A DNA stretch of 36,650 nt from Rathayibacter tanaceti (GCF_001634385.1 NZ_LIIN01000015.1:1-36650), one strand, 5' to 3'; positions 9,158-19,607 are shown, counted from the stretch's first letter. The notes: generated by a model from the sequence alone, not told the origin. Translations and numbers: made by a program.

Positions 9158-11031
9158 GATCGTGCCTCATGATCGCTGGCCGGCCGCGAGCCGATGCGCA
9201 CGACGCCGACCGGGCGGGTCAGCTCGTCCTCCTCGAGGCTCGAGATGACGAAGCGGTAATGCGGGCTGTTCGCGAGGAGTTCGCTGTGGGTGCCGACAGC
9301 GGTGACGCGCCCCTCCTCGAGGAGCGCCACGCGATCGGCCAGCGCCACCGTCGAGGGGCGGTGGGCGACGATAATCGCGGTGGTGTCGCCGAGGACGCGC
9401 CGCAGGCCCGCCTCGACGCGCGCCTCCGTGTCGACGTCGAGGGCGGAGAGCGGATCGTCGAGCACGAGCACCGACGGACGCGCGGCGATGGCGCGGGCGA
9501 GGGCGAGGCGCTGGCGCTGTCCTCCGGAGAGGCTCATCCCCTCCTCCCCTACCAGGGTGTCGAGGCCGTCGGGGAGGCGGTGCACGAAGCCGGCCTGCGC
9601 GATGTCCAGCGCCTCGAGCAGTTCCTCCTCGGTCGCGTCCGGACGGCCGAGCAGAACGTTCTCGCGCACGGAGGTGGAGAACAGCGTCGCATCCTCGAAC
9701 GCCATGCCGATGTGCGAGCGCAGCTCGTCGCGGCGGAGGCGGCGGATGTCGACGCCGTCGAGCTCGATCACCCCGCCGGTGACGTCGTAGAGGCGCGGGA
9801 GGAGGGCGGTGAACGTCGTCTTGCCGGAGCCGGTGATGCCCACGAGCGCCATCGTCTCTCCCGGCTCGACCTCGAGATCGACGCCGTCGAGCAGGTCGCG
9901 GGCGCTCTCGGGGGCGTCCTGGTAGCGGAAGTGCACGTCGCGGAAGCGGACACGCCCGCGCGGCTGTGCGATCGTCTCCGGCTGCTCCGGATCGGTGATC
10001 GTGTTCCGGCTGTCCATGACTTCGAAGTAGCGGTCGACGGCCGTGCGGGTGTCGAAGGTCATCGACAGGAGGAAGCCGATCGACTCGACCGGCCAGCGCA
10101 GCACGGTCGCGGTGGCGAAGAAGGCGAAGAGCTCGCCGACGCTGAGCTGCCCGGCCGCCGCGAGCCAGACCCCGCCGAGGAGGCAGAGCGCGAAGGCGAC
10201 GTCGGGCACGAGCAGCAGCACCAGCCAGATCCCGGCGATGGCGCGGGCCTTATCGAGCTCAGTGCCGCGCAGCTTCTCGGCCTGCCCGGTGAAGTTCTCG
10301 AGCGCATGCTGGTGCCGGCCGAACGCCTTCAGTACCCGGATGCCGTGCACCGACTGCTCGACGGTCGTGGCGAGGTCACCGGCCTGGTCCTGGCTCCGCC
10401 GCGCAATGCTCGAGTAGCGCTTCTCGAAGGCGAACCCGTAGATCCAGACGGGGACCGAGCAGACGACGAAGAGGAGGCCGAGGATCGGATTCCACGAGAC
10501 GAGGACGCCGAATCCGACGACGATCGTCAGCGCGTTGACGACCAGCAGCACGAAACCGAAGGCGATCCAGCGCCGGATGAGGCTGAGATCGCTCATCGCG
10601 CGGGACAGCAGCTGCCCGCTCTGCCAGCGGTCGTGGAACGAGACCGGGAGGTCCTGCAGCTGACGGTAGAGCGCCGAGCGCATCCGCGCCTCGATGCGCG
10701 TGCTGGGGGTGAGCACCATCCGCCGCCGCAGCGCGATCGCCCCGGCCTCGACGATCCCGAGCACCAGCACGACCGCGACCGGCCCGATCAGCGGGGCGAG
10801 GTCGCCGGAGCCCGCGGCCGTCGCGCCGTCGCCCAGCGGTCCGTCGACCAGCCGCTGCAACACGATCGGGATCGCGAGCGAGACCAGACTCGCCACGAGC
10901 GCGATCGCGATGCCCCCGGCCAGCCGCGGCACGGCGTCACCGACGAAGGGGACGAGGCGCCGCAGCGAGCGGGCCGTGCTGGGACGCTTCTGGGCGGGAG
11001 TGCCTGCGGACGGGCGGGCGGGTGCGGACAC
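9154..11031 (-). CDS. ABC exporter half-transporter, permease-ATPase fusion (degenerate-site subunit)
   Basis: A 625-residue partner of the preceding ABC half. Membrane domain about residues 35-340, with the [13 protein letters not shown] coupling region. The ATPase domain has Walker [10 protein letters not shown] (near 396) and canonical signature LSGGQRQ (near 498). Walker B is [12 protein letters not shown] (near 518), where Asp replaces the catalytic Glu. In heterodimers such as TM287/288 this pattern makes one degenerate and one active ATP site. The start is GTG 11031, first gene of the operon. Upstream, AGCCT-TAG-AGGCT (about 11117-11129) is a small inverted repeat of unknown role. Confidence 0.92.
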   Translation of the reverse strand: MSAPARPSAGTPAQKRPSTARSLRRLVPFVGDAVPRLAGGIAIALVASLVSLAIPIVLQRLVDGPLGDGATAAGSGDLAPLIGPVAVVLVLGIVEAGAIALRRRMVLTPSTRIEARMRSALYRQLQDLPVSFHDRWQSGQLLSRAMSDLSLIRRWIAFGFVLLVVNALTIVVGFGVLVSWNPILGLLFVVCSVPVWIYGFAFEKRYSSIARRSQDQAGDLATTVEQSVHGIRVLKAFGRHQHALENFTGQAEKLRGTELDKARAIAGIWLVLLLVPDVAFALCLLGGVWLAAAGQLSVGELFAFFATATVLRWPVESIGFLLSMTFDTRTAVDRYFEVMDSRNTITDPEQPETIAQPRGRVRFRDVHFRYQDAPESARDLLDGVDLEVEPGETMALVGITGSGKTTFTALLPRLYDVTGGVIELDGVDIRRLRRDELRSHIGMAFEDATLFSTSVRENVLLGRPDATEEELLEALDIAQAGFVHRLPDGLDTLVGEEGMSLSGGQRQRLALARAIAARPSVLVLDDPLSALDVDTEARVEAGLRRVLGDTTAIIVAHRPSTVALADRVALLEEGRVTAVGTHSELLANSPHYRFVISSLEEDELTRPVGVVRIGSRPASDHEARS

Positions 11032-11163
11032 GGTGCAGCGCTTTCAGGACGGAACGGAGCCTCCCCACGGGCAGCGGGTGGAGGGCGGGAGCGCCGCCGG
11101 GCCGATCGGCCGAGGGCAGCCTTAGAGGCTATACCGCCGCGCCGCAGCGCGTCCAGAGGGACG

Positions 11164-12449
11164 TCAGCGCACCCGCACCGAGAGACAGGTGACGCAGCCC
11201 TCCAACTTCTCGAACTCCGAGATGTCCACGGTGAGAACGCGGTACCCCAGGCTCCGCAGCAGCTCTGCGCTCCGCGGCGCGGAGGCGGCCATCAGCAGGG
11301 TGTCGGGGTCGAGGACGACGACATGGGCACCCGGCTCCTCGGGCATCGGCAGGAAGGAGGGGAACAGTCGCGGCTCGTCGACGACCGGCTCCCAGCCGAT
11401 GACGGTGCCGTCGGGCAGAGCTGTCACGGCGCTCTTGAGGTGCAGGACTCTCGTCAGCGGCACGGCGACGACGGTGAGACCGAGCGGGCGGAGGATCGAG
11501 CGCAGCTGCTCGACTCCTGCGGCGTTGGTGCGGCCGCCGCGTCCGACGTAGACCGTCGCGCCGACCTTGAGTACGTCGCCGCCGTCGAGGGTGCCCGGTT
11601 CCTCGATCCGGTGCACCGTGAGATCCAGGGCGCGGACCGCCTCCTCGGCTCCGTCGAGCTCGCCCCGGCGGGACTCGGCTCCCGAGCGGGCGAGCACAGC
11701 GTGCTCGCCGAAGACGACGACGGCGTCCTCGACGAACACGGAGTCGGCCATCGCCGGCGCCGCCGGCGCCTCGACGGTCTCCCAGCCCGCGCGCTCGAGC
11801 AGGTCGCGTACGCCTCCCACTGCTGCTGAGCGCGGGCCTGGTCGACGGGCACGCGCTCGAGGTGGGTGAGCTCTCCGACCGAGAGGTCCGCCGCGGGGGC
11901 GCGGACGAGGGCGATGCGTCGCGCGGTCGGAGCGATCGGTCCGGTCGGCGCGGAGAAGCGCCTCCAGACCCGGTGGCCGACGGTCGCGGCCGAGACAGTG
12001 AAGGCGAGGAGGAGGACGAGGTTGAGTCCGCCGAAAGTCGCGAAGATCGACGCCCACACCTCCCCGGTGATGGCGCTCCCGGTGGCGCTGGCCTGCACGA
12101 GCGTGCCGAAGACGGCTCCGATCGCGCCCGCGACCAGACCCGCGAGCGCGGCAATCCACACGCGGCCGAGGAGGCCGGCGACGGCGAGCGCGAACACCAC
12201 TACCAGGCCGAGCACGCTCGAGAGCAGGAAGTAGGCGTTCACCTGCGGGATCGACGTGGGCTGGAGCTGATTGCCGATGAAGAACGCGAGGAGATTCGCC
12301 AGGTGCGCGACGAACGCCGTGGCGGCAGCGGCGGCGAGCGCGACGAGGAGACGGCGGCCGAGACCCGGCGCGCGCTGCTGCGCGAGGGCGGCAGGGCGGG
12401 AAGCGGTCGCGGAGTCCGGAATGGGGTCTGGGGTGGAGTCGGAAGGCAC
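11164..12449 (-). pseudogene. Membrane-anchored DDAH-type amidinohydrolase, single frameshift
   Basis: About 428 residues if the frame is repaired. Residues about 30-170 hold four or five hydrophobic segments (LLVALAAAAATAFVAHLANLL, YFLLSSVLGLVVVFALAVAG and others). A dimethylarginine dimethylaminohydrolase domain follows in the same frame: RIALVRAPAADL, THLERVPVD, FVEDAVVVFG, TLDGGDVLKVG, catalytic His in VLHLKSAVTALPDG and catalytic Cys in LEGCVTCLSVRVR at the C-terminus. Soluble DDAHs cleave methylated arginine to citrulline and an amine. Near 11808 one base is missing, and TACCGCGAC instead of TACGCGAC restores EAYRDLLERAGWETV. All catalytic motifs lie after the break and are intact. GTG 12449 follows a TAGGGT box by six bases. 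Confidence 0.82.
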
Positions 12450-12455
12450 CCGGCG

Positions 12456-12461
12456 ACCCTA
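12456..12461 (-). promoter_or_regulatory. TAGGGT -10 box for a leaderless DDAH-like transcript
   Basis: On the minus strand TAGGGT is followed by six bases and the GTG start at 12449. The arrangement puts transcription start on the first base of the start codon. Confidence 0.45.
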
Positions 12462-12569
12462 CGCGCTCACGCCTCCCGCCCGGCTGTCGGAGGCCTTGCA
12501 GCGGCCTGAGAGCCGTCCGCTCTGTGCGCCCGCCGCACGCCGCCGCGCCCACTCCTCAGACATCGCGGT

Positions 12570-12597
12570 ACTCGAGCGCGACGACCGCAGCTCGAGT
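12570..12597 (-). terminator. Possible terminator hairpin after purH
   Basis: A perfect 8-bp inverted repeat, ACTCGAGC (12570-12577) and GCTCGAGT (12590-12597), with a 12-base loop, lies about 70 bases after the purH stop. It has no T-run and is weaker than the other hairpins here. The rest of the 12450-12664 gap holds the DDAH promoter box and no convincing gene. Confidence 0.35.
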
Positions 12598-12664
12598 CTC
12601 GACCGGAACCACCGCGGGAGCCGCTCCCCGGGCGAGGCCGGCGGTGACGCCCGGCGCACCGCGC

Positions 12665-14266
12665 TCAGTGGAAGAAGTGCCGCTCCCCCGTGGTGTACAT
12701 CGTGATCCCCGCGCGCACGGCCGCCTCGACGACCTCCGCGTCGCGCACCGACCCCCCGGGCTGGACGACCGCCGTGACGCCCGCCGCCAGGAGCACCTCG
12801 AGGCCGTCGGCGAACGGGAAGAAGGCGTCGGAGGCGGCGACGGACCCGGATGCACGCTCGCCGGCGCGGGTGACAGCGAGGTGGCAGGAGTCGACGCGGT
12901 TCACCTGGCCCATGCCGACCCCGACCGAGGCACCGCCCTTGGCCAGCAGGATCGCGTTCGACTTGACCGCGCGGCAGGCCTTCCACGCGAACTCGAGGTC
13001 GAGGAGCGTCTCGGCGTCGGCAGCGTCGCCGGCGACGAGCTGCCAATCGGAGCTCACCTCGCCCGGGCCGCCGGTGAAGCGGTCCGGCTCCTGCAGCAGA
13101 ACGCCTCCCGAGATCTGTTTGAACTCGCGTTCGACGGGCGCGAAGAAGTCGGGCAGCTGCAGCAGCCGCAGGTTCTTCTTGGTCTTCAGCACCTCGAGCG
13201 CCTCGGGTTCGAAGCCGGGCGCGACCAGCACCTCGGTGAAGATCTCCTTGACCGTCTCAGCCATGGCGAGGGTCACGGGCCGGTTCGCGGCGATGACGCC
13301 TCCGAACGCCGACACCGGGTCGCACTCGTGGGCGCGGCGGTGGGCGGAGGCGATCGGGTCGATGGCCTTGGCGCTCGCGATGGCGATGCCGCAGGGGTTC
13401 GCGTGCTTGATGATCGCGACGGCGGGGAGCACGAAGTCGTAGGCGGCGCGGACGGCCGCGTCGGCGTCGACGTAGTTGTTGTACGACATCTCCTTGCCGT
13501 GCAGCTGCGTCGCCTGCGCGATGCCGGTGCCGTCCGGAGACACGTAGAGCGCGGCCTTCTGGTGCGAGTTCTCGCCGTAGCGCAGGACCTGCTGCAGGGT
13601 GCCGCGGATCTCGATGGAGCCCTCGACGCCCTCGGCTGCCTCCTGCCCGGCGAACCACGAGGCGACGGCGGAGTCGTAGGCCGCGGTGTGCGCGAAGGCG
13701 CGCGCCGCCAGGGTGCGGCGGGCGGCGAGGGTCGTGCCGCCGGCGGCGAGCGCCGAGACGACTCCGGAGTAGTCGACCGGGTCGACCACGACCGCCACGT
13801 TCGCGTGGTTCTTCGCGGAGGCGCGCACCAGAGCCGGCCCGCCGATGTCGATGTTCTCGACGACCGTCGCCGCGTCGGCGCCGCCCGCGACCGTCTCACG
13901 GAACGGGTAGAGATTGACCACGACCAGCTCGAAGGCGGCGATGTCGAGCCGCTCCAGCTGCTCGCGGTGCGAGGAGAGGCGGAGATCGGCGAGGATACCC
14001 GCGTGCACGGCCGGGTGCAGCGTCTTCACGCGGCCGTCGAGCGACTCCGGGAACCCGGTGACGGTCGAGACGTCGGTGACCTCGTGGCCGGCGTCGCGGA
14101 GGGCAGCCGCGGTGGAGCCGGTCGAGACCAGCTCGATCCCGGCCGCGGCGAGCGCCGCTCCGAGCTCGAGCAGGTCGGTCTTGTCGCTGACCGAGATCAG
14201 CGCCCGGCGGACGGGGACCAGGTCGCGGTCGTCGTAGCTGCTGGGGTCGTGGGCGGTGATGCTCAT
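12665..14266 (-). CDS. purH: Bifunctional AICAR formyltransferase / IMP cyclohydrolase
   Basis: Catalyses the last two steps to IMP: formylation of AICAR with 10-formyl-THF, then ring closure of FAICAR. The 533 residues have the normal family length. The N-terminal MGS-like cyclohydrolase domain includes [22 protein letters not shown] and [16 protein letters not shown]. The C-terminal transformylase domain carries [11 protein letters not shown], the KHANPCG motif near 285-291, [13 protein letters not shown] and the C-terminal RHFFH. ATG 14266 overlaps the purN stop by four bases (ATGA), so purN and purH are translationally coupled. Confidence 0.98.
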   Translation of the reverse strand: MSITAHDPSSYDDRDLVPVRRALISVSDKTDLLELGAALAAAGIELVSTGSTAAALRDAGHEVTDVSTVTGFPESLDGRVKTLHPAVHAGILADLRLSSHREQLERLDIAAFELVVVNLYPFRETVAGGADAATVVENIDIGGPALVRASAKNHANVAVVVDPVDYSGVVSALAAGGTTLAARRTLAARAFAHTAAYDSAVASWFAGQEAAEGVEGSIEIRGTLQQVLRYGENSHQKAALYVSPDGTGIAQATQLHGKEMSYNNYVDADAAVRAAYDFVLPAVAIIKHANPCGIAIASAKAIDPIASAHRRAHECDPVSAFGGVIAANRPVTLAMAETVKEIFTEVLVAPGFEPEALEVLKTKKNLRLLQLPDFFAPVEREFKQISGGVLLQEPDRFTGGPGEVSSDWQLVAGDAADAETLLDLEFAWKACRAVKSNAILLAKGGASVGVGMGQVNRVDSCHLAVTRAGERASGSVAASDAFFPFADGLEVLLAAGVTAVVQPGGSVRDAEVVEAAVRAGITMYTTGERHFFH

Positions 14267-14856
14267 GCGCGGGCGAGCTCCTCGAGGTCGACGGTTCCGT
14301 GGGCGATGTCGAGCACCGTCTGCACCAGCAGGCGTCGCTCGATGGTCTTGATGCGCTCGTGCAGAGCGGCCTCGCTCTCGCCGGGGAACACGGCGAGGCT
14401 CTCCTGCGCGATGATCGGGCCGGTGTCGACTCCGGTGTCGATGACGTGCACGGTGACGCCGGTCTCGGTGGCGCCTGCGGCGAGGGCGTCGCGCACGGCG
14501 TGAGCACCGGGGTACAGAGGCAGCAGCGCGGGGTGGGTGTTGATCATCCGCGGGCTGAGCGCGTCGACGACGACGGGAGGCAGGATCCGCATGAAGCCGG
14601 CGCAGACGACGAGGTCGGGCTGCCACTCCCGGATGCGCTCGAGCAGGGCGGCGCCCCACTCGTCGCGGGAGCCGAAGTCGCGCGGCGGGACCGTGAAGGC
14701 CGGGACTCCGTGTTCCTCGGCGTGACGGAAGCCCTCGGCATCGGTGTCGCTGCCGACCGCGACGACACGGGCCGGGAAGCCCTCGTCGCCGGTGGCGTCC
14801 AGCAGAGCGCGGAGGTTCGATCCGCCGCCGGAGAGGAGCACGACCAACTTCAGCAC
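14263..14856 (-). CDS. purN: Phosphoribosylglycinamide formyltransferase
   Basis: Transfers formyl from 10-formyl-THF to GAR in purine synthesis. The 197 residues show the phosphate-binding loop [12 protein letters not shown] (residues 7-18), the catalytic Asn106 and His108 in INTHPALLP, and Asp144 in DTGVDTGPI. The start is GTG 14856, six bases after a TAGACT box, with no ribosome site. It is the first gene of the coupled purN-purH pair. In mycobacteria purN-purH also follow perM, as here. Confidence 0.97.
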   Translation of the reverse strand: MLKLVVLLSGGGSNLRALLDATGDEGFPARVVAVGSDTDAEGFRHAEEHGVPAFTVPPRDFGSRDEWGAALLERIREWQPDLVVCAGFMRILPPVVVDALSPRMINTHPALLPLYPGAHAVRDALAAGATETGVTVHVIDTGVDTGPIIAQESLAVFPGESEAALHERIKTIERRLLVQTVLDIAHGTVDLEELARA

Positions 14857-14862
14857 TGCGCA

Positions 14863-14868
14863 AGTCTA
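14863..14868 (-). promoter_or_regulatory. TAGACT -10 box for a leaderless purNH transcript
   Basis: On the minus strand TAGACT is separated from the purN GTG (14856) by exactly six bases. This suggests that purNH has its own leaderless promoter even though perM lies just upstream. Confidence 0.5.
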
Positions 14869-14887
14869 GAGGAGGCCCCTGCTCGGG

Positions 14888-16102
14888 TCAGCCGCGCCCG
14901 CTCCGCCCGGCCGCGAGACCCAGCCCGGCTGCGAGCGCGAGCTCAAGGGCCGCGACGGCTCCGACCGCCCACGGGTCGGGACCGATTTGCACGAGGCGCC
15001 CCGGCCCCGCCGCTCCGCCCGAGAACCAGGCGAGCAGGCCCAGGAGCAGGCCGCCGACCACGCCGATCCCGCCCGCCGCGGCCGCACCCCAGCGCAGCAG
15101 CGAGCGCCCGTCGAGTGCGTCCATCACGCTTGAGCGCAGTCGCCAACCGGCGACGAAGCCCGCCAGCAGAGGCACCAGCAGCCCGAGGAATCCGAAGGCG
15201 GAGCTCCCCTGAGGAAGCGCGGCGAGGACCGGGATCGACGGGATCGGTCCGAGGAGCGTGCCAGCCGCGCTGACGGAGGAGCCTGTGCCGAGTGCGAAAC
15301 CCGGGCCGATCAGCCAGCTCGCCGCCCAGATCACGAGGTTCGGGAGGAACGCCAGCTGCCCCAGCGTCACCACGAGGCCGCCGAGCGCCTCGGCCCCCAG
15401 GCTCTCGTAGAGGGCGACGACCGAGCTGTAGTCGAGGATCAGCAGGACAGCGACGAGCAGCGCCGCGGAGCCGACGACCCCGGCTGCGGCCAGAGCACCT
15501 CCACGCAGCGAGACGACCAGGAGACCGGGAACCGGCTCGGGGAGGCGGTGGAGGGTCTCACCCGCGAGGTCGCCGAGGCGATCGGGCTCGCCGCTACGCG
15601 CCGAGTGCAGTGCGGCGCCGATCAGCACGCCGAGCGCGAAGACGAGCGGGGGCAGCAGGATCCCCTGCACCGGGTCGATGCTCGCCGAGGCATCGGCCGC
15701 GCCGAGCGTGACGAGCAGCGAAACGAGGAGGTACGTGCCGATCGCGATGCCGACGCCGATCGCGCGGAACGGCGACTCCTGAGCACGCCGTCCGGTGCGC
15801 GCGCCAAGGAGCAGGGTGAGCAGCGAGAACGCCAGCGGCGCGATCGTCACCGCGAACCGCTCCGTTCCGCCGGGCAGCCCGAGCGCGAGGGCGGAGTCGG
15901 GGGCGAGGCCCGCCCGCAGATCGGCTCCGTGGCCAAGCAGCCAGGAGTCGGCGGCGACCCGCCAGAACACGCCGAAGTCGATCGTCGTGTCGTACTGCAC
16001 GGCCCAGAGGAGGGCCAGCGGGACGAGGGGGATCGCGAGACCGATCAGCGCCGACAGCGCGGCATCGAAGGCGGCGAGGAGGGCGACGGTGATCCGGTTC
16101 AT
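14888..16102 (-). CDS. perM: PerM-like multipass membrane protein (DUF6350)
   Basis: A 404-residue membrane protein with about eight to ten hydrophobic segments, rich in Ala, Gly and Leu. Recognisable points are the N-terminal segment LIPLVPLALLWAVQYDTT-like stretch, the loop FGVFWRVAADSWLLGHG and the later LGQLAFLPNLVIWAASWLIGPGFALGTG, typical of DUF6350. The mycobacterial member PerM (Rv0955), which also lies directly upstream of purN-purH, is linked to divisome stability and persistence. The same role here is inferred from family and gene order. ATG 16102 follows a TAGGCT box by ten bases, so the leader would be very short. Confidence 0.85.
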   Translation of the reverse strand: MNRITVALLAAFDAALSALIGLAIPLVPLALLWAVQYDTTIDFGVFWRVAADSWLLGHGADLRAGLAPDSALALGLPGGTERFAVTIAPLAFSLLTLLLGARTGRRAQESPFRAIGVGIAIGTYLLVSLLVTLGAADASASIDPVQGILLPPLVFALGVLIGAALHSARSGEPDRLGDLAGETLHRLPEPVPGLLVVSLRGGALAAAGVVGSAALLVAVLLILDYSSVVALYESLGAEALGGLVVTLGQLAFLPNLVIWAASWLIGPGFALGTGSSVSAAGTLLGPIPSIPVLAALPQGSSAFGFLGLLVPLLAGFVAGWRLRSSVMDALDGRSLLRWGAAAAGGIGVVGGLLLGLLAWFSGGAAGPGRLVQIGPDPWAVGAVAALELALAAGLGLAAGRSGRG

Positions 16103-16186
16103 GGGCCTGACGAGCCTAGCGGCGGCTCGCTCGGAGGCAGGCTAGGGGCGCGCCGCAGGAGATCCCGGGCACGGATCCGGTGCGGC

Positions 16187-17245
16187 TCACGTAGCGGGCG
16201 TCCAGCCCAGTCGCGGAGCGATGCTCTCGGCGACGGCGCGGAGGATTCGCCGATGCGACTCCACGCCACCCACCGCCGGCAGCGTGATCGTGAGCGAATC
16301 CGCCGCGGCGAGGGCCGGGTCGGCCGCGAGCGAGGCGACGATCTGCTCGGGAGTACCGATGTGCAGCGGGCTGAAGCGCATCGGCGCCGTGATGATCGAG
16401 CGGTCGGCGGTGCGGGGGCGGCCGTCGTCGTCCATCCGGGCGAGGTAGCCCTCGATGAAGGGGCGGTGCGCCTCCTCGTCGGCCGAGTCGAGCAGGGGCA
16501 GCACGATGCGGCCGGCGGTGACCCGCGAGGCGCGGTCGGGATGCGCTGCGGCGAACGCCTCGCGGTAGGCGCGGATCTGCACGGCCTGCTGCTCGGCGAA
16601 CGGCAGACCGGTCTCCTCCGTGTTGAGCGTCGACACCTGGAGGTGCAGCCCCTGCTCGCCGGCGCGCACCGCGGAGGTGACCGTGCCCGCTCCGTACCAG
16701 AGTCGGTCGGCCAGACCCGGCGCATGGGGCTGCTGCACGAGCGGCGCGCCGACCGGGACTGACATCAGTGCGGACTCGGCGATGCCGAGGGTCGCGCCCG
16801 AGAGCGCCTCGCGGAGGCGGACGATGCGCTCCTGCGCCTCCGCACGGAAGTCGCGCTCGGCCTGGCCGAAGACACCGTCGAAGACCGAGGCGAGGTGCGC
16901 GAAGCCGCTGCTCACGCCGAGCTCCAGACGTCCGCCCGAGAGCAGGTCGACCGTCGCCGCGTCCTCCGCCAGCCGCACGGGCGACTCGTAGCGAGCGCCG
17001 ATCACGGCTGTGCCCAGGCGGAGGCGGCGGGTGCGCTGGGAGGCGGCGGCGAAGAAGGTCATCGGAGACGCGAGGTAGCGCTCGAAGTGCCGCACCCTCA
17101 CCCAGCCGGTGTCGTAGCCGAGCTCCTCGGCGAGCTTGAGGAGGGCGAGCCCGTCCTCGAGGCTGCGCGCCGCGTCGCCCGGCAGCTCGGGACCCTCCGG
17201 GTACGGGACGAAGGTCAGCAGGTCGAGTCCGAGGCGGCGGGTCAC
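16187..17245 (-). CDS. LLM-class flavin-dependent oxidoreductase in the sucCD-perM block
   Basis: A 352-residue luciferase-like TIM barrel. It opens with RLGLDLLTFVPYPEGPEL, then KLAEELGYDTGWVRVRHFERYLASP and TAVIGARYESPVRLAEDAATVDLLSGGRLELGVSSG, the standard superfamily core. The HIGTPEQIVASLAAD helix near the C-terminus is also typical. A related oxidoreductase (Rv0953c) occupies the same place in mycobacteria, so the position is conserved though the substrate is unknown. GTG 17245 is preceded by TAGCGT at six bases, and a hairpin separates it from sucD. Confidence 0.88.
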   Translation of the reverse strand: MTRRLGLDLLTFVPYPEGPELPGDAARSLEDGLALLKLAEELGYDTGWVRVRHFERYLASPMTFFAAASQRTRRLRLGTAVIGARYESPVRLAEDAATVDLLSGGRLELGVSSGFAHLASVFDGVFGQAERDFRAEAQERIVRLREALSGATLGIAESALMSVPVGAPLVQQPHAPGLADRLWYGAGTVTSAVRAGEQGLHLQVSTLNTEETGLPFAEQQAVQIRAYREAFAAAHPDRASRVTAGRIVLPLLDSADEEAHRPFIEGYLARMDDDGRPRTADRSIITAPMRFSPLHIGTPEQIVASLAADPALAAADSLTITLPAVGGVESHRRILRAVAESIAPRLGWTPAT

Positions 17246-17251
17246 GGCACG

Positions 17252-17257
17252 ACGCTA
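17252..17257 (-). promoter_or_regulatory. TAGCGT -10 box for a leaderless LLM oxidoreductase transcript
   Basis: On the minus strand TAGCGT lies six bases before GTG 17245. Together with the hairpin at 17284-17327 this marks a new transcript after sucD. Confidence 0.45.
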
Positions 17258-17283
17258 CTCCGCCCGGGCCCGCCACCACGACC

Positions 17284-17327
17284 GAACGGACGGTGCGGCC
17301 CGCCTCAGCAGGTGGCACCGTCCGTTC
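17284..17327 (-). terminator. Terminator hairpin after sucD
   Basis: A perfect 13-bp inverted repeat GAACGGACGGTGC (17284-17296) and its complement (17315-17327) encloses an 18-base loop. It lies 28 bases after the sucD stop in the direction of transcription. Confidence 0.75.
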
Positions 17328-17354
17328 CGACGGTCTCGCGAGGAGGCGTGCGGG

Positions 17355-18242
17355 CTAGAGCGCCGCGTACACCTCGCGGAGCAGGTCGGCCGTCTCGGAC
17401 GGCGTCTTGCCGACCTTCACGCCCGCGGCCTCAAGGGCCTCCTTCTTGGCCTGCGCGGTCCCGGCCGAGCCGGAGACGATCGCGCCGGCGTGGCCCATCG
17501 TCTTGCCCTCGGGAGCGGTGAAGCCCGCGACGTAGCCGACGACGGGCTTAGTGACGTTCGCCTTGATGAAGTCGGCCGCGCGCTCCTCGGCGTCGCCGCC
17601 GATCTCGCCGATCATCACGATCGCCTTGGTCTCGGGGTCGGCCTCGAACGCGGCGAGCGCATCGATGTGCGTCGTGCCGATGATCGGGTCTCCGCCGATG
17701 CCGATGGCGGTCGAGAAGCCCAGGTCGCGCAGCTCGTACATCATCTGGTAGGTCAGGGTTCCCGACTTCGAGACGAGGCCGATCGGGCCCTTGCCGGTGA
17801 TCGTCGCGGGGGTGATGCCCACGAGCGACTCGCCCGGCGTGATGATGCCGGGGCAGTTCGGGCCGATGATCCGGGTCTTGTTCCCCTTCTCCTGCGCGTA
17901 CGCCCAGAACTCGGCCGAGTCCTGCACCGGGATGCCCTCGGTGATGACGACGAGGAGGCCGATCTCGGCGTCGATCGCCTCGATGACGGCGTCCTTCGAG
18001 AAGGCGGGCGGCACGAACGCGATGGAGACGTCGGCGCCGGTGGCCGCCATCGCCTCCTTCACCGTGCCGAAGACGGGGAGCTCGACATCGCCGTGGGTGA
18101 CGGTCGTGCCGGCCTTGCGCGCATTGACGCCGCCGACGACGTTCGTGCCGGCCTTGAGCATCAGCGCGGTGTGCTTGGTGCCCTCGCCGCCGGTGATGCC
18201 CTGGACGATGACCTTGGAGTCCTTGGTGAGGAAGATCGACAT
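17355..18242 (-). CDS. sucD: Succinyl-CoA synthetase alpha subunit
   Basis: With SucC interconverts succinyl-CoA and succinate plus ATP or GTP in the TCA cycle. The 295 residues start [21 protein letters not shown] with the CoA-binding Rossmann domain. [20 protein letters not shown] and [14 protein letters not shown] are conserved, and the phosphohistidine lies in [10 protein letters not shown] (His near 250). It is 34 bases downstream of sucC in one operon. A GGAA-type ribosome site lies in the gap. Confidence 0.98.
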   Translation of the reverse strand: MSIFLTKDSKVIVQGITGGEGTKHTALMLKAGTNVVGGVNARKAGTTVTHGDVELPVFGTVKEAMAATGADVSIAFVPPAFSKDAVIEAIDAEIGLLVVITEGIPVQDSAEFWAYAQEKGNKTRIIGPNCPGIITPGESLVGITPATITGKGPIGLVSKSGTLTYQMMYELRDLGFSTAIGIGGDPIIGTTHIDALAAFEADPETKAIVMIGEIGGDAEERAADFIKANVTKPVVGYVAGFTAPEGKTMGHAGAIVSGSAGTAQAKKEALEAAGVKVGKTPSETADLLREVYAAL

Positions 18243-18276
18243 GCTTGTTCTCTGATTCCTTGAGTCGTCGGGTCCG

Positions 18277-19440
18277 TTACGCGGCGGCGAGTTCGGCGGC
18301 CTTGTCGGCGCCCTCGTCCATGGTCGCGGCGAGCGTGATGAGCGGGTTGGCGGCGGCCTGGAGGATCGCGCGGCCCTCCTCCACCTTGTTGCCGTCGAGG
18401 CGGACGACGAGCGGCTTGGTGGCCGTGTCTCCGAGGATCTCGAGCGCCTGGAGGATGCCGTTGGCGACCGCGTCGCACGCGGTGATGCCGCCGAAGACGT
18501 TGACGAAGACGCTCTTGACCTGCTCGTCGCCGAGGATCACGTCGAGGCCGTTCGCCATCACCTGGGCGGAGGCCCCGCCGCCGATGTCGAGGAAGTTCGC
18601 CGGCTTCACGCCGCTGTGCTTCTCTCCGGCGTAGGCGACGACGTCGAGGGTCGACATGACCAGGCCGGCTCCGTTGCCGATGATGCCGACCTCGCCGTCG
18701 AGCTTGACGTAGTTGAGGTCGCTCGCCTTGGCCTTCGCCTCGAGCGGGTCGGCGGCGTCCTTGTCCTCGAGCGCGGCGTGCTCGGCGTGGCGGAAACCGG
18801 CGTTCTCGTCGAGCGAGACCTTGCCGTCGAGCGCGACGATGTCGCCCTCCTCGGTCAGGACGAGCGGGTTCACCTCGACGAGCGTGGCGTCCTCGCCGGT
18901 GTAGACGTCGTACAGCTTCACCAGGACCGGGGCGACCTTGGCGATCAGCTCCTCCGGGAACTTCGCCGCGCGGGCGATCTCCTCGGCCTTGGCCAGGCCG
19001 ATGCCCTGGCCGGGGACCACCTCGACGCGCGCGAGGGCGTCGGGGCGCTCGACGGCGAGCTGCTCGATCTCCATGCCGCCCTCGTAGGAGGTGAGCGAGA
19101 GGTAGGAGCGGTTGGCCCGGTCGAGCAGCACCGAGAAGTAGAACTCGCGGTCGATGCGCGCACCGCCGGCGACCATCACGCGCTTCACGACGTGGCCCTT
19201 GATGTCGAGGCCGAGGATCGACTGTGCCGCGGCGAACGCGTCCTCCGGGGACTTCGCGACCTTGACGCCGCCGGCCTTGCCGCGGCCGCCGATCTTCACC
19301 TGCGCCTTGACCACGGTGACGCCGCCCAGCTTCTCAGCGGCGGCGCGCACCTCCTCGGGCGTATCGGCGACGATGCCCGGGAGCACGGGGACGCCGTACT
19401 TCTCGAACAGATCACGGGCCTGGTATTCGAAGAGATCCAC
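18277..19440 (-). CDS. sucC: Succinyl-CoA synthetase beta subunit
   Basis: The ATP-grasp subunit that binds nucleotide and succinate. The 387 residues begin [22 protein letters not shown]. They include [33 protein letters not shown], the metal-ligand region [21 protein letters not shown] and [10 protein letters not shown], with [10 protein letters not shown] in the C-terminal domain. The start is GTG 19440 behind GGGAATG, weak but the only start matching the family N-terminus. A TAGACT box at 19536-19541 could be the operon promoter, leaving a leader of about 90 bases. Confidence 0.98.
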   Translation of the reverse strand: MDLFEYQARDLFEKYGVPVLPGIVADTPEEVRAAAEKLGGVTVVKAQVKIGGRGKAGGVKVAKSPEDAFAAAQSILGLDIKGHVVKRVMVAGGARIDREFYFSVLLDRANRSYLSLTSYEGGMEIEQLAVERPDALARVEVVPGQGIGLAKAEEIARAAKFPEELIAKVAPVLVKLYDVYTGEDATLVEVNPLVLTEEGDIVALDGKVSLDENAGFRHAEHAALEDKDAADPLEAKAKASDLNYVKLDGEVGIIGNGAGLVMSTLDVVAYAGEKHSGVKPANFLDIGGGASAQVMANGLDVILGDEQVKSVFVNVFGGITACDAVANGILQALEILGDTATKPLVVRLDGNKVEEGRAILQAAANPLITLAATMDEGADKAAELAAA

Positions 19441-19535
19441 GCTGCATTCCCATTCCGCGCCGAGCGCGCTTGCGTTCCGAGGTCGAGGTGGCCCGGACGA
19501 CGCCGGAGTCTCGGCACTGCCCCTGGGCCGCGCCG

Positions 19536-19541
19536 AGTCTA
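19536..19541 (-). promoter_or_regulatory. Possible -10 box (TAGACT) of the sucCD operon
   Basis: On the minus strand TAGACT sits about 95 bases upstream of the sucC GTG. It matches TANNNT and the same hexamer precedes purN. No clear -35 box was seen. Confidence 0.35.
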
Positions 19542-19601
19542 CTCCGGACCCGCACCGCGCTTCCCGTGCGCCGTTCCACGCCCGCGCCGAGCGCCGCCGC
19601 G

Positions 19602-19607
19602 TAGCGT
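19602..19607 (+). promoter_or_regulatory. TAGCGT -10 box for a leaderless oxygenase transcript
   Basis: TAGCGT is followed by seven bases and ATG 19615, so transcription would begin at or next to the start codon. Confidence 0.45.

Noticed and set aside
12459-12570. Possible small minus-strand protein MSEEWARRRAAGAQ... after purH
   Set aside because: Only about 34 residues, no ribosome site, arginine-rich shadow composition. A neighbouring frame ending in VALEYRDV looks somewhat protein-like, but it has no start and no family match I can name.
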